NCBI RefSeq assembly: GCF_003443535.1
Contig: NZ_CP031947.1
Span: forward strand, 496,001 to 560,000
DNA: 64,000 nt
DNA from: Ruegeria sp. AD91A
GTDB lineage: Bacteria; Pseudomonadota; Alphaproteobacteria; Rhodobacterales; Rhodobacteraceae
Direction: 5' to 3'
Made by a program: the position numbers and the translations under genes. Positions 56,401 through 64,000 of the stretch are shown piece after piece; position 1 is the stretch's first letter; each line of letters starts with the position of its first letter. Below the pieces are notes generated by a model. That model saw only the letters and a program-made list of their open reading frames with translations. It did no database searches and was not told the origin of the DNA.

Positions 56401-57350
56401 GTGGGCCAGATCCACTGCCAGTCTCCGAGCAAGCCGTTGCGCACGAACCCGCCGCTTACGTGATCTCTGAAGTCGGGCGCACAGGATCTACGGTGACGTT
56501 CGCAATCTACGCCGAAGCCGAACGCGATATCTCCAGCGGTTTGGCTTTGACGGCAGAACTCGAATTTGACTCTTCAGTTGCCACATTCAACAGCGCGTCG
56601 GTTTCGCAAAACAACGCCTTCGATTTGTTTTTGGCCAGCCAGGGCGCCGGGGACACGATGAATTTAGCCGGCGCCGCGACAACCTTTACAGATCTCTCTC
56701 AACCGCTTGTCACCTTCACGATGACAATCCAGGACGTCAGCCAGCCTATTGAGCTGACAATCAAAACGTCTGATGGCGGACCATCGACAGTTCAGTTTGG
56801 CACCAATAGTGATGACACACTCGTCGCCGCGAATACGGACACCATCACTCGCGGCGGTGATGGCGACGATACCATTGATGTTTCTGCGGCAGGACGAGAC
56901 ATCGTCGTCTTCGAAGCAGACCCGACCAGCAATGGTACAGACACTGTGACTGGCTTCACGATTGGCCCGGCTGCGGATATAACCGACGCACTGATGTTCC
57001 ACGGGCTGGACACCAATACACTTCGCGGTGATGGCACCGGATTCGAATTGCTTTCCGCTGGCGACACGTTGGGCACAAACACCGGATTTGTCGGTCTTGA
57101 CACAGTACTCACCGACCTCAACCCCAGCACAATCGAAGCTGCTGTCGAGGGGTTCGCCGGAGCCATGGCAGGCGATGAGCTTTACGTGATGGCAACCGAC
57201 GGAACAAACAGTGTTTTGGTCAAGGTAGATTTCCAGGCGCCGGACGATGCCAGCGTTGAAACCGTGGCCACGTTCCAAGACCTGAGCGATCTGAGCGGCC
57301 TGACCGCAGATAATATCCTGCACACCGACCCAACTGGGGCAACGGCTTAA
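53442..57350 (+). CDS. Large Ig-repeat surface adhesin with cohesin-like domain (BapA/type I secretion type)
   Basis: A 1302-residue extracellular protein. Residues 75-150 resemble the BapA prefix domain (VRSAKLLKNGDVLLKMADG), followed by an Ala/Gly-rich stretch (151-188) and a Pro-Glu hinge (PKPEPQPQPEP). From about 204 to 1000 there are eight Ig-like repeats of about 100 residues, each with a DGQTVTVSLNGQ-type strand and SGGSWSVTVPASDL. Residues about 1004-1112 read like a cohesin fold (TVTFAIYAEAERDI, LTAELEFDSSVATFNSASV). The C-terminus has one RTX-like turn (RGGDGDDTIDV) and an acidic secretion-type end. GGGAAAG precedes the ATG. Heads the T1SS operon. Confidence 0.83.
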   Translation: MSKTPNSTSFPVAMIADTTCEGKMTIAPEANNRPAADSTDGDRKSQVQQWINGKLGRWAGRGAAGGLMSTLMALPALSQATVEELYAFQFAETIPGVRSAKLLKNGDVLLKMADGRTMIVAAENVQVLDSGAIMIAEEAVAEIAQFSAAEAGAAAGGISGTGAALGGLGLAGAAAAAGGGGGGGDSSEPVAPKPEPQPQPEPSYTSLNLAELQATALNSAITKAAAPEGTSTVEVTIGSLVKSVTPSDDGSWSVSLTAAEANALPQGVSTVTVRHLDDSGTELSSESVQFDIDTIPPTLSITGFSDGVVLNSIEQATDLTVTGTTDAEDGQTVTVSMNGQDYWGTVSNGQWSVTVPAADLSALPDGSAIDVTADVADAAGNSAPQASGSFDTDFTAPTVSLDPVAGGSIELIDVAGDLALTGSTTAEDGQTIIVTFNGQVHTGTASGGSWSVTIPNSDLGSLSTGVPASILVAVEDVSGNPAVPLLVSVPVDLAGPSISISPLPVGSVLNATEAGSDLTISGLTSNVEDGQQVTVTLDGQTYSGTVSGGAWNVTVPTGDLASLPDGGNFSVTADVDDASGVTAPQAEVTLSKDVTAPTLSIDSFSDGAVMNASERTTDLSISGSTTAEDGQIVTVSLNGQSYTATVSGGSWSATVPASDLTGLSDAASITVTADVSDAAGNPAPQANNSFTTDFTPPTIGISTVSDGAVMNAVEQGTDLTVSGTSDAPDGTVVTVEITRTDGTTDVTGTATVTGGIWTYTATVTDLSALQDNETYNINASISDAAGNNNQTTTSFATDFTAPSITINSLPVGAVLDVTERGVDLAISGTTTGEDGQTVSVTFGGQTYTGVASNGSWAVTVPTSDLGLLSDGTTYSISATVDDLAGNSSAAANSSLSTDFRPLLTLNDIGVNNSIALDDAQTSGITLSGSSAGLTNGQSVDVTLNGTSVGSATVTADGSWTLSVAASDFSAVEAGEDLVFSAQATVAGGPDPLPVSEQAVAHEPAAYVISEVGRTGSTVTFAIYAEAERDISSGLALTAELEFDSSVATFNSASVSQNNAFDLFLASQGAGDTMNLAGAATTFTDLSQPLVTFTMTIQDVSQPIELTIKTSDGGPSTVQFGTNSDDTLVAANTDTITRGGDGDDTIDVSAAGRDIVVFEADPTSNGTDTVTGFTIGPAADITDALMFHGLDTNTLRGDGTGFELLSAGDTLGTNTGFVGLDTVLTDLNPSTIEAAVEGFAGAMAGDELYVMATDGTNSVLVKVDFQAPDDASVETVATFQDLSDLSGLTADNILHTDPTGATA

Positions 57351-57397
57351 CCCGACCCGGCGTACGAACGGACGGAATTCAACATCAAGAGGTGGTT

Positions 57398-58231
57398 ATG
57401 GCACAGAATGGCTTAACTCCAGTCAGTATTCGACGACATGGTCATCGGTTCTGGAAGAGGTTTACCTCATTCGATTTCGCGCGAAATATGGTAGATTGCC
57501 CCGTTGTTGAAGCCGAAATTCTTCAGGCCGCAGCCACTTTTCCAATCATTTTTCGGAAATCTGAATACGGGTATTACCCAATGGCTGTTTTATCCATGCA
57601 ACCAGACCCGCCTACACCATTTGTATCGGCGCAGGGCAATTGGCTGGCGACTTACGTCCCATCCGCTTTGCGCTGCGCTCCGTTCCGGCCCCAACTGATT
57701 AAACCGGACGGCGACGGCAGCGACGAGTTGCTTGTCGACGAAACGTCCGGGCTCATCACTGACAATCCGGATGACGAAGTATTCTTCGACAAATCAGGGC
57801 AACTTTCGCCAGAACTGAAAAAAGTCGCAGCTTTCTTTCGCGCTCTGAAAGAGTCGATGAGATACACAACTCATCTATGTCGTGTTCTTGCTGACATGGG
57901 ATTGTTTAGTCCGCTTACCTCCTTCCAGGGGGTTGAGGTCCCATGCGGGCATTATGGCGTCAAGCAGAACACTCTGGAGAAAATTCCCCGGGCGCACTTG
58001 TCACTGCTTACGTCGAATGGGGGCTTGCGACTGATTCACGCTCATCAGATTTCGCTGACCCATTGTATTTGGCTGGCACATGCACATACCCGCGCGCATC
58101 GAGTAACTGATGGTTCTCTGACACAAAAGACCACCGGTGTTTCAGGGTTTTTGGACGCGTTGGTTGCGGCGCAACAGAAAGAAGAAGCTATGGACCGTTG
58201 CAGGCAGGAGGGTCTCCATGCGTTCCAGTAA
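57398..58231 (+). CDS. SapC-family protein
   Basis: A 277-residue protein of the SapC family (named from an S-layer-associated gene in Campylobacter). Typical features are TFPIIFRKSEYGYYPMAVLS, GNWLATYVPSALRCAPF, and the acidic DETSGLITDNPDDEVFFDKSG stretch. The ATG at 57398 follows AAGAGG. No signal peptide or membrane segment is visible, so it is probably cytoplasmic. It lies between the adhesin and TolC genes, overlapping the latter by 14 bases, which ties it to the secretion operon. Its biochemical role is unknown. Confidence 0.8.
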   Translation: MAQNGLTPVSIRRHGHRFWKRFTSFDFARNMVDCPVVEAEILQAAATFPIIFRKSEYGYYPMAVLSMQPDPPTPFVSAQGNWLATYVPSALRCAPFRPQLIKPDGDGSDELLVDETSGLITDNPDDEVFFDKSGQLSPELKKVAAFFRALKESMRYTTHLCRVLADMGLFSPLTSFQGVEVPCGHYGVKQNTLEKIPRAHLSLLTSNGGLRLIHAHQISLTHCIWLAHAHTRAHRVTDGSLTQKTTGVSGFLDALVAAQQKEEAMDRCRQEGLHAFQ

Positions 58232-59561
58232 GGCAAATCTATCTTGGGTTGCGTTCGCTGTGTTTGCGATACTGCTGTCCGCCTGCACACCCCCTCCTGA
58301 TTTGTCTTCTGTGGCAGTATCCTTTGCACCCGGGACCACCGGTGCCGGTGCAACAAAGCCATCGGCAGAACTTAGTCAAAGCGCGTTCGGGCAACGCGTG
58401 CGCCAGGCGGTAGAGACAAGCCCGACACTGGCACAAAGCGATACCAGAATGGATGTCGCATCAGCCAATCAAGATGCAGCTGAAGGCGCATTTCTTCCGC
58501 AGATATCGTTGGGGATAAATGCGCGGTCTGAACGGGTTGAATCGGATATTGCAGATGTTTCACCTTATCTGAGAATCTCGCAATTGGTTTATGACGGTGG
58601 GGCCGCATCAGGGGATCTGACGGCAGCGCGAGCACGCGTTATGGAAAGCCGGGGTGATCAGATTCAAGCGGCATCGGCCACGGCGCTGGCGGCCGTTGAG
58701 ACCTATGTACTTGTCCTTGATCAAAGGAAGATACTCCGTATCGCAGCCGACAATGTCTCGGTCCATGAAGAACTGGTACGTCAAATTTCAGACCGTACAG
58801 CGGGTGGGGCGGGTTCAAATGCAGATGTTCTGACCGCTCAGTCCAGAATGGCAGATGCGCGCACAAGACTGGCGGATGCACGAGCACGAACTGATCGGGC
58901 CGAAGCGCGATTCCGCGAAGTGTTCGGGAATTTTCCCGGCTTATTACCCCCACCCGTGCCCGCTCCTCCGCTGAATAGAAGTGACGCCCAGATTGTGATG
59001 AACAGCCCTCAGATACGCAGGGCTGACGCTGGCTTGCTGGCGGCCAAAGCCGAGTGGTCAGCAGCTCAGGCACGGCGTAAACCGAACGTTCGGGTCGCAG
59101 CATTTGCCAACCAGGATGACACTCGGGATGCAAATTTCGGCGTGGATCTTTCATTCAACTACGAGTTGGATAGTACTGGTCAACGCCGTGCCGCCATCGC
59201 AGCAGCTGAAGCGGAAGTGAAAGAAGCGGAATTTGCACGAGAGCAATTGGTTCGCGAAATCATGCGGGAACTGGGCTTTATTCGATCCGATCAAAAAGCA
59301 GGAGCGGAAAGACTGCGTGCGGCCCGTATTGCGGCGACCGCCAATGCCGACAGTGTAACAGCATCCCGCGCGCAGTTCTCAATTGGGCGTCGCAGCATGA
59401 TAGAAATCCTGGACGCTCAGCGCGATTACGTAAATGCGCAAGAACGCCTGATCCTGGCCGAGCAGAGCTTTTTTCTGACCAACTACGCAGCTCTGAGCCT
59501 CACCGGAGACATTTTGGATCTGCTCGGCATATCGCCCGGCAATTGGAGCGAGGAGAAATGA
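58218..59561 (+). CDS. TolC-family outer-membrane lipoprotein of a type I secretion system
   Basis: A 447-residue outer-membrane channel. The ATG at 58218 has GGAGGG six bases upstream and starts a lipoprotein signal with lipobox LLSAC (Cys23); a longer frame from 58137 would destroy it. Two long helical repeats follow (RVRQAVETSPTLAQSDTRMD; INARSERVESDIADVSPYLR; and later NSPQIRRADAGLLAAKAEW), the arrangement of TolC. It forms the exit duct for the ABC transporter and HlyD adaptor encoded next. Its stop overlaps the ABC start by four bases. Confidence 0.9.
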   Translation: MRSSKANLSWVAFAVFAILLSACTPPPDLSSVAVSFAPGTTGAGATKPSAELSQSAFGQRVRQAVETSPTLAQSDTRMDVASANQDAAEGAFLPQISLGINARSERVESDIADVSPYLRISQLVYDGGAASGDLTAARARVMESRGDQIQAASATALAAVETYVLVLDQRKILRIAADNVSVHEELVRQISDRTAGGAGSNADVLTAQSRMADARTRLADARARTDRAEARFREVFGNFPGLLPPPVPAPPLNRSDAQIVMNSPQIRRADAGLLAAKAEWSAAQARRKPNVRVAAFANQDDTRDANFGVDLSFNYELDSTGQRRAAIAAAEAEVKEAEFAREQLVREIMRELGFIRSDQKAGAERLRAARIAATANADSVTASRAQFSIGRRSMIEILDAQRDYVNAQERLILAEQSFFLTNYAALSLTGDILDLLGISPGNWSEEK

Positions 59562-61705
59562 GCACGTTGAAATCAATGCAAGACCGCCCACGTTTGACAA
59601 GCTTCGAAGCCTGCCTTCTGAATATTGCCGCTACACTTGAACGCCCCCTGACCCTCGCAACAATACAGGCGGCACAGACAGGCGCAGACGGGGATCTGAC
59701 AATTCGTGACATCGTCGCCGTAGCGCAAAACACTGGTTTACAGGCGGGATATGGCGAGCGGCACATTACGAAATTTGACGAGACGTTGGCTCCAGCCTTG
59801 TTGCTGATGGTCGAAAACAAGGCTGTTGTGTATCATGGCCGGGCAAAAAACGGGGCCTTGCTGGTCTTTGACCCGGATCTTGGTGAAGGAATCGGTGAAG
59901 TCTCGGAAGAACAGTTGACTGAAACCTACACCGGTTACGCAGTCTTGTTCCGCCGAAATTATACAGATGAATTGGACGCTGGTAACGCGCCTTGCCGCGG
60001 TCATTGGTTTTGCGCGGCACTATCCGCCAATCGATGGACTTACATTCAGGTCGCGCTCGCTGCGGCGCTGGCAAACCTTCTCGGCTTATCGACGTCAATT
60101 TTCATTATGGTCGTCTATGACCGTGTGTTGCCCAATGAGGCAACCGAATCGCTCATTGCCTTGACGGCAGGCGTGGCTCTGGCGCTTCTTTTTGACTTCG
60201 CGCTAAAATTGCTGCGGGCAGCGTTTATCGACAAGGCCGGGCAAAAAGCCGACTTGCTCATGGGTCGGCGAATTTTCGACCAAGTTCTGAATATCCAGAT
60301 GAAGTCGCGCTCGGGTTCTACTGGCGCTATGACCAGTACCATTCGTGAGTTCGAGACCCTGCGCGAGTTCTTCACGTCCGCAACGCTTGTTGCTGTCGTT
60401 GATCTGCCGTTCATCGGGTTGTTCATATTTGTGATTTATCTGGTCGGCGGGCAACTGGCATTGGTCCCGGCTCTGGCAGTGCCTGTGGTTCTGCTGACGG
60501 GTTTGGCGGTGCAGCCGATCCTGTCTCGCATGGCGGAAAAAAACCTGGCTGACGGGCAATCTAAACAATCAGTACTCGTGGAAGCTGTCTCGGGTCTCGA
60601 AACGATAAAGACGACCGCTGCCGGTCGACAAATGCGTTCTCGGTGGGAGCAGGCGATAGAACGGCAATCCTCGCATGGCGCTCAGAGCCGGGCCGTTACA
60701 CAATTTGCTCTCAACCTGACCGGTTTTACACAACAATCCGCTCAGGTGCTGATCGTTTTTTATGGTGTTTTTCTGATCACAGACGGTCAGACCAGCATGG
60801 GTGCATTGGTTGCCTCGGTGATGCTGACAGGGCGGGCACTGGCACCTTTGGGGCAGCTGGCTCAGACGGTGACAAGGCTTAACCAAGCCCGAAGTGCATA
60901 CCGAAACCTCAACACTCTGATGATGGCGGAAAGCGAACGCCCACAAGGCCGAACATGGGTCAACCGGCCCGATTTCAAAGGAGAGATCGCCTTCAACAAC
61001 GTGTATTTTTCCTACCCTGACCGAGGGGAAGATACCCTGCAAGGCGTTTCATTCACGATCAAACCGGGTGAAAAAGTGGCGATCCTGGGTCAGATAGGCT
61101 GTGGGAAAAGCACCATCGCACGCCTGATGCTGGGATTGTACGCGCCGCGAGTTGGATCTGTTACGTTCGACGGCCTTGATATCCGCCAGATCGATCCTGG
61201 CGATCTGCGCCGCAACATCGGATCTGTCCTACAGGACATATGGCTCTTTTCCGGGTCCGTCCGGGACAATATCGCAAGTGGCGCAATCCGGCCAAAAGAT
61301 CAGGAACTGATCGAAGCGGGCCGCACCGCCGGGGTTGAAGATTTCGTGGCCACCCATCCAGGCGGTTACGATCTTCAACTCGCGGAACGTGGCGAAGGGC
61401 TCTCTGGCGGACAACGGCAGGCTATTGCCCTGGCAAGAGCACTCATCGGCCGCCCGCCGGTTCTCCTGCTTGATGAACCAACAAGCGCGATGGATGTCAA
61501 AACCGAAGCCCAGGTTATCCAGCGTCTGAAAAAAAGCTCTGCGGACTCAACCATGGTTGTCATAACGCACAGAACCAGCCTGTTGGAGCTTGTTGACAGA
61601 GTCATAATCCTTGAAAACGGGAAAATCGCAGCAGATGGTCCCAAGAGCCTGCTGACACAACATGTTCGTCCGACAGGGAGGCACCTGAATGTCGCAGCAT
61701 CCTGA
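59558..61705 (+). CDS. Type I secretion ABC transporter (permease-ATPase) with non-peptidase C39-like domain
   Basis: A 715-residue inner-membrane exporter. Residues 1-135 form a C39-like domain in which the catalytic Cys position reads Ser (LTSFEACL), so it should bind but not cut the substrate, as in HlyB and LapB. About 150-430 is the six-helix membrane domain. The ATPase has Walker A GQIGCGKSTIARL, signature LSGGQRQAIALARAL and Walker B VLLLDEPTSAMD, then the His switch in VITHRT. AGGAG precedes the ATG at 59558. Its likely cargoes are the two large proteins encoded at the start of the island. Confidence 0.93.
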   Translation: MSTLKSMQDRPRLTSFEACLLNIAATLERPLTLATIQAAQTGADGDLTIRDIVAVAQNTGLQAGYGERHITKFDETLAPALLLMVENKAVVYHGRAKNGALLVFDPDLGEGIGEVSEEQLTETYTGYAVLFRRNYTDELDAGNAPCRGHWFCAALSANRWTYIQVALAAALANLLGLSTSIFIMVVYDRVLPNEATESLIALTAGVALALLFDFALKLLRAAFIDKAGQKADLLMGRRIFDQVLNIQMKSRSGSTGAMTSTIREFETLREFFTSATLVAVVDLPFIGLFIFVIYLVGGQLALVPALAVPVVLLTGLAVQPILSRMAEKNLADGQSKQSVLVEAVSGLETIKTTAAGRQMRSRWEQAIERQSSHGAQSRAVTQFALNLTGFTQQSAQVLIVFYGVFLITDGQTSMGALVASVMLTGRALAPLGQLAQTVTRLNQARSAYRNLNTLMMAESERPQGRTWVNRPDFKGEIAFNNVYFSYPDRGEDTLQGVSFTIKPGEKVAILGQIGCGKSTIARLMLGLYAPRVGSVTFDGLDIRQIDPGDLRRNIGSVLQDIWLFSGSVRDNIASGAIRPKDQELIEAGRTAGVEDFVATHPGGYDLQLAERGEGLSGGQRQAIALARALIGRPPVLLLDEPTSAMDVKTEAQVIQRLKKSSADSTMVVITHRTSLLELVDRVIILENGKIAADGPKSLLTQHVRPTGRHLNVAAS

Positions 61706-62999
61706 CCTGGCCGCACTGGCTAGAGAGATGCAGGGGCGCTCTCCTGTCCGGAGTTCGTTGCTGCTGCTGGTGATCCTGTTCTGCCTGATCGCCGCCGGAT
61801 TGTGGGCGTATCTGACTGAACTGGACGATGTCACGCGTGTGGACGGTCGAATCGTGCCTTCAGGGGACATTCAGTTGATCGAAGCCACCGAGCCCGGCGT
61901 ATTGCAGTCGTTGCATGTTCGCGAAGGTCAATTGGTCGACAAAGGTGCATTGCTGATGGAACTCGACACGACCCAGATTGACAGTCAGCTCAGTCAGGAA
62001 CAACAACGCGCATTCGGACTTATGGCCCGGGTCCAACGTCTTCGGTCCGAAATAGATGGGACACAACTGGAGTTCGATGTCCAACTGATCAATGGCGCGC
62101 CTACCCTCGTACAATCTGAAACTGCACTGCACCAAGGGCGACGGGCTGAATTGGAGGCAGAAATCGCCATCCTGGAGCGTCAGCGTCAACAAAAGCAAAG
62201 AGAATTTGAGGAAGGCCTGGTCGATCAAGTGACGGCGGACGAAACCCTACTGGTCCTGGCCGAAGAGAGGGCGATCATGGCTCCGCTGGTCGAGCGTCAA
62301 ATGGAGCCTGCAACAACATTACTTGCGTTGCGGCGGAGTGAAGCCGAATGGCGTGGTCGCAAGGTTCGGGCAGAAGCTGTAACCAACAGGTTGCAAACGG
62401 GCTTGGACGAAATCGACGATCGGATTCAGGCGGTGCGAAGCCGGTTTCGCAGCGCAGCGCTGACGGATCTGGCGCTTGCCACTGCCGAGCTGGCTGCTTT
62501 GCAACCCGCCTTGCCCGCTTTGCGCGACCGGGCCTCAAGAGCGCAGGTTCGGTCTCCGGTACGCGGCATTGTAAACCGAATTCATCGCTCAACTATCGGC
62601 GGCCTTGCCCGTAGCGGAGAGGACCTTGTTGAAATCGTGCCGCTGGACGACACATTGCTTGTCGAAGCTTATGTAAAGCCTGAGGACATCGCGTTTTTGC
62701 ACGCCGGTCAGCCTGTGAAAGTCAAAATCACGGCTTATGATTTTGCACGATACGGGGCACTGGATGGTGAAATCATTCGCATCGGCGCAGACACGATCAC
62801 ACGATCAGAGCGTAATGATGAAGATGTCTTTGTTGTGGAAATCCGAACCAATAACACCATGCTTGATGGCAATGGCATAGCAGTCGAAATCATACCAGGC
62901 ATGATCGCTGAAGTGGACATCCTGTCTGGCCGCAAATCAGTGCTGGATTACATTCTGCAACCGGTTGTGAAGATAAAAGATCAGGCGTTGCGCGAATAA
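61689..62999 (+). CDS. HlyD-family membrane-fusion protein
   Basis: A 436-residue adaptor. Residues 18-40 are one membrane helix (SSLLLLVILFCLIAAGLW). A biotinyl-lipoyl strand follows (GRIVPSGDIQLIEATEPGV, SLHVREGQLVDKGALLMELD), then a coiled-coil hairpin rich in Gln, Glu and Arg (about 120-290), and the second lipoyl half VRSPVRGIVNRIH. The C-terminal beta-barrel includes VEAYVKPEDIAFLHAGQPVKVK. It overlaps the ABC gene by 17 bases and bridges it to TolC. Confidence 0.92.
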   Translation: MSQHPDLAALAREMQGRSPVRSSLLLLVILFCLIAAGLWAYLTELDDVTRVDGRIVPSGDIQLIEATEPGVLQSLHVREGQLVDKGALLMELDTTQIDSQLSQEQQRAFGLMARVQRLRSEIDGTQLEFDVQLINGAPTLVQSETALHQGRRAELEAEIAILERQRQQKQREFEEGLVDQVTADETLLVLAEERAIMAPLVERQMEPATTLLALRRSEAEWRGRKVRAEAVTNRLQTGLDEIDDRIQAVRSRFRSAALTDLALATAELAALQPALPALRDRASRAQVRSPVRGIVNRIHRSTIGGLARSGEDLVEIVPLDDTLLVEAYVKPEDIAFLHAGQPVKVKITAYDFARYGALDGEIIRIGADTITRSERNDEDVFVVEIRTNNTMLDGNGIAVEIIPGMIAEVDILSGRKSVLDYILQPVVKIKDQALRE

Positions 63000-63141
63000 G
63001 CGAAGGGACGATTTATGTTCGACGAGTCAGTTCCAACACGGGTATCAAGTTGTCAGCAGCTTCAGCATTGAGTGCTCGAAGAGACCAAACAGATATGGAA
63101 AACAACTCATCTGACCAAGTTTCGGCCGATTGGATCAGCGC

Positions 63142-63843
63142 CTACTTCCAACCAACGTCACCCAAGAATATATACCCTGCTCCATAGATCGTCTTGATCA
63201 ACCGCGGGTTCTTGGGATCCTCTCCCAGCTTGGTACGCAACCTGGAAATCCGAACATCCATCGCCCTGTCAAAACTGTCTCCGGCTGCACCGCCCAGGGA
63301 CTCTTGCATTTGCCCCCTGCTGATCAGCCGCTTGGGGCTTTCCAGAAACAGACGCAGGACTTCCCCCTCAGCATGGCTGAACGGTGTTTCGTCACCTGAT
63401 TCATTTTCAAGAACGTATCGGTCAAAATGTGCGGTCCAGCCGTTGAATTCTGCCGTATCCGAATGTGAGGTCTGAGTGCGGGGTGTTCTTAATCTTGCCC
63501 TGATCCGCGCCACGACTTCCGCAGGGTCAAACGGTTTTGTAATATAGTCGTCTGCACCAAGCTCCAATCCTGTAACACGATCCTGCACCTGCGCACGCCC
63601 CGAAATAATGATCACGGCCGCACCTTGTTCCAGCGCCAGACGATGAACCAACGCCAGCCCATCCGTGTCCGGCAAGGACAGGTCGACCAGACAGACATCA
63701 GGCGTCACACGATTGAGCGCAGCCTCGAACTCTCGCGCGCGGGAAAAACTCTGCGTTCGGAAACCGGCATCCTCCAGAGCGTCCGTCAGGATGCGTCGGA
63801 TTTCGGGTTCGTCGTCGAGGATGGTAACCAGCGGTTGCGTCAT
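63142..63843 (-). CDS. OmpR-family response regulator
   Basis: A 233-residue two-component regulator. The receiver domain has the acidic pair DDE at 10-12, the phosphorylation site Asp54 in LVDLSLPDTDG, and the conserved Lys in ITKPFDP. The DNA-binding winged helix covers about 135-230 (LRLFLESPKRLISRGQMQESL; DVRISRLRTKLGEDPKNPRLIKTIYGAGYIF). It converges on the type I secretion operon and overlaps the upstream sensor gene by three bases, a cognate pair. Whether it controls the secretion island is unknown. Confidence 0.93.
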   Translation of the reverse strand: MTQPLVTILDDEPEIRRILTDALEDAGFRTQSFSRAREFEAALNRVTPDVCLVDLSLPDTDGLALVHRLALEQGAAVIIISGRAQVQDRVTGLELGADDYITKPFDPAEVVARIRARLRTPRTQTSHSDTAEFNGWTAHFDRYVLENESGDETPFSHAEGEVLRLFLESPKRLISRGQMQESLGGAAGDSFDRAMDVRISRLRTKLGEDPKNPRLIKTIYGAGYIFLGDVGWK

Positions 63844-64000
63844 CAGGCGGCCTCGGTTTGGATCAGGGCCGACAATTGAGCCTGCGAAAACGGTTTACGC
63901 AACACCGGGCCCAACGCAAGGCCGCGCCGGTACAACGGGTCCGAACTGGGCAGCGATGTCATAAGGATACATGGCAATCCCGGCTTCACCTGTCGCAATA
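63843..64000 (-). CDS. Sensor histidine kinase, C-terminal receiver domain only
   Basis: The last 51 codons of a gene that runs off the right edge and overlaps the response-regulator start (ATGA). The frame reads PGLPCILMTSLPSSDP, then GPVLRKPFSQAQLSALIQ before the stop. This is the end of a receiver domain: strand 4 with MTS and strand 5 with the conserved Lys in RKPF. Together with the response regulator downstream, it is most likely a hybrid sensor kinase. The kinase part itself is outside the window. Confidence 0.7.
   Translation of the reverse strand, partial: LRQVKPGLPCILMTSLPSSDPLYRRGLALGPVLRKPFSQAQLSALIQTEAA

Overview
The window looks like chromosomal DNA of a marine-type alphaproteobacterium, most likely a Roseobacter-group Rhodobacteraceae. 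This rests on the GC-rich coding style, two TRAP transporter sets, abundant catabolic modules for amino acids and methylated amines, and RTX/type I secreted proteins. It is an inference from gene content, not from a marker gene. No rRNA, tRNA, CRISPR array or intact insertion sequence was seen.

Layout. (1) 1-2225: end of a TRAP operon (small permease cut by the left edge, solute-binding protein) with a divergent LysR regulator. (2) 2304-11796: catabolic genes: RidA-like protein, an N-methylproline-demethylase-type flavoenzyme, a CocE/NonD hydrolase, an Lrp/AsnC regulator divergent from an M20 amidohydrolase plus diaminopropionate ammonia-lyase pair, and an MFS exporter. (3) 11845-16546: a compact oxygen-independent ubiquinone locus, ubiT-ubiU-ubiV divergent from ubiD-ubiX, with a perfect FNR-type dyad between the two units. 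(4) 16609-23020: three minus-strand genes (dimethylglycine-dehydrogenase-like, class V aminotransferase fold, double-length CoA-transferase) of unknown substrate. (5) 23614-26235: saccharopine dehydrogenase-type and aldehyde dehydrogenase genes, suggesting lysine/aminoadipate metabolism. (6) 26464-32325: a cyanophycin locus made of a decayed isoaspartyl dipeptidase remnant, cyanophycinase, full-length cyanophycin synthetase, and a second Mur-ligase-type synthetase paralogue without the ATP-grasp half. (7) 32764-42006: IclR regulator, complete TRAP transporter, divergent GMC oxidoreductase, acyl-CoA dehydrogenase, APH-fold kinase and LysR regulator. (8) 42088-50854: surface polysaccharide genes: two WbsX-type proteins, a methyltransferase, a GT2 glycosyltransferase and rfbCBDA for dTDP-L-rhamnose. 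(9) 51233-63843: a type I secretion island with two divergent large extracellular proteins, a SapC-family protein, TolC/ABC/HlyD exporter genes, and a response regulator whose partner sensor is cut by the right edge.

The most interesting part is region 9. The 1302-residue Ig-repeat adhesin carries a domain that reads like a cohesin, and the divergently encoded protein ends in a dockerin-type duplicated calcium motif. The two could bind each other outside the cell after export by the neighbouring type I system. Regions 3 and 6 are also notable: an anaerobic ubiquinone regulon with a probable non-ATG ubiD start, and a nitrogen-storage polymer locus that has lost its local dipeptidase.
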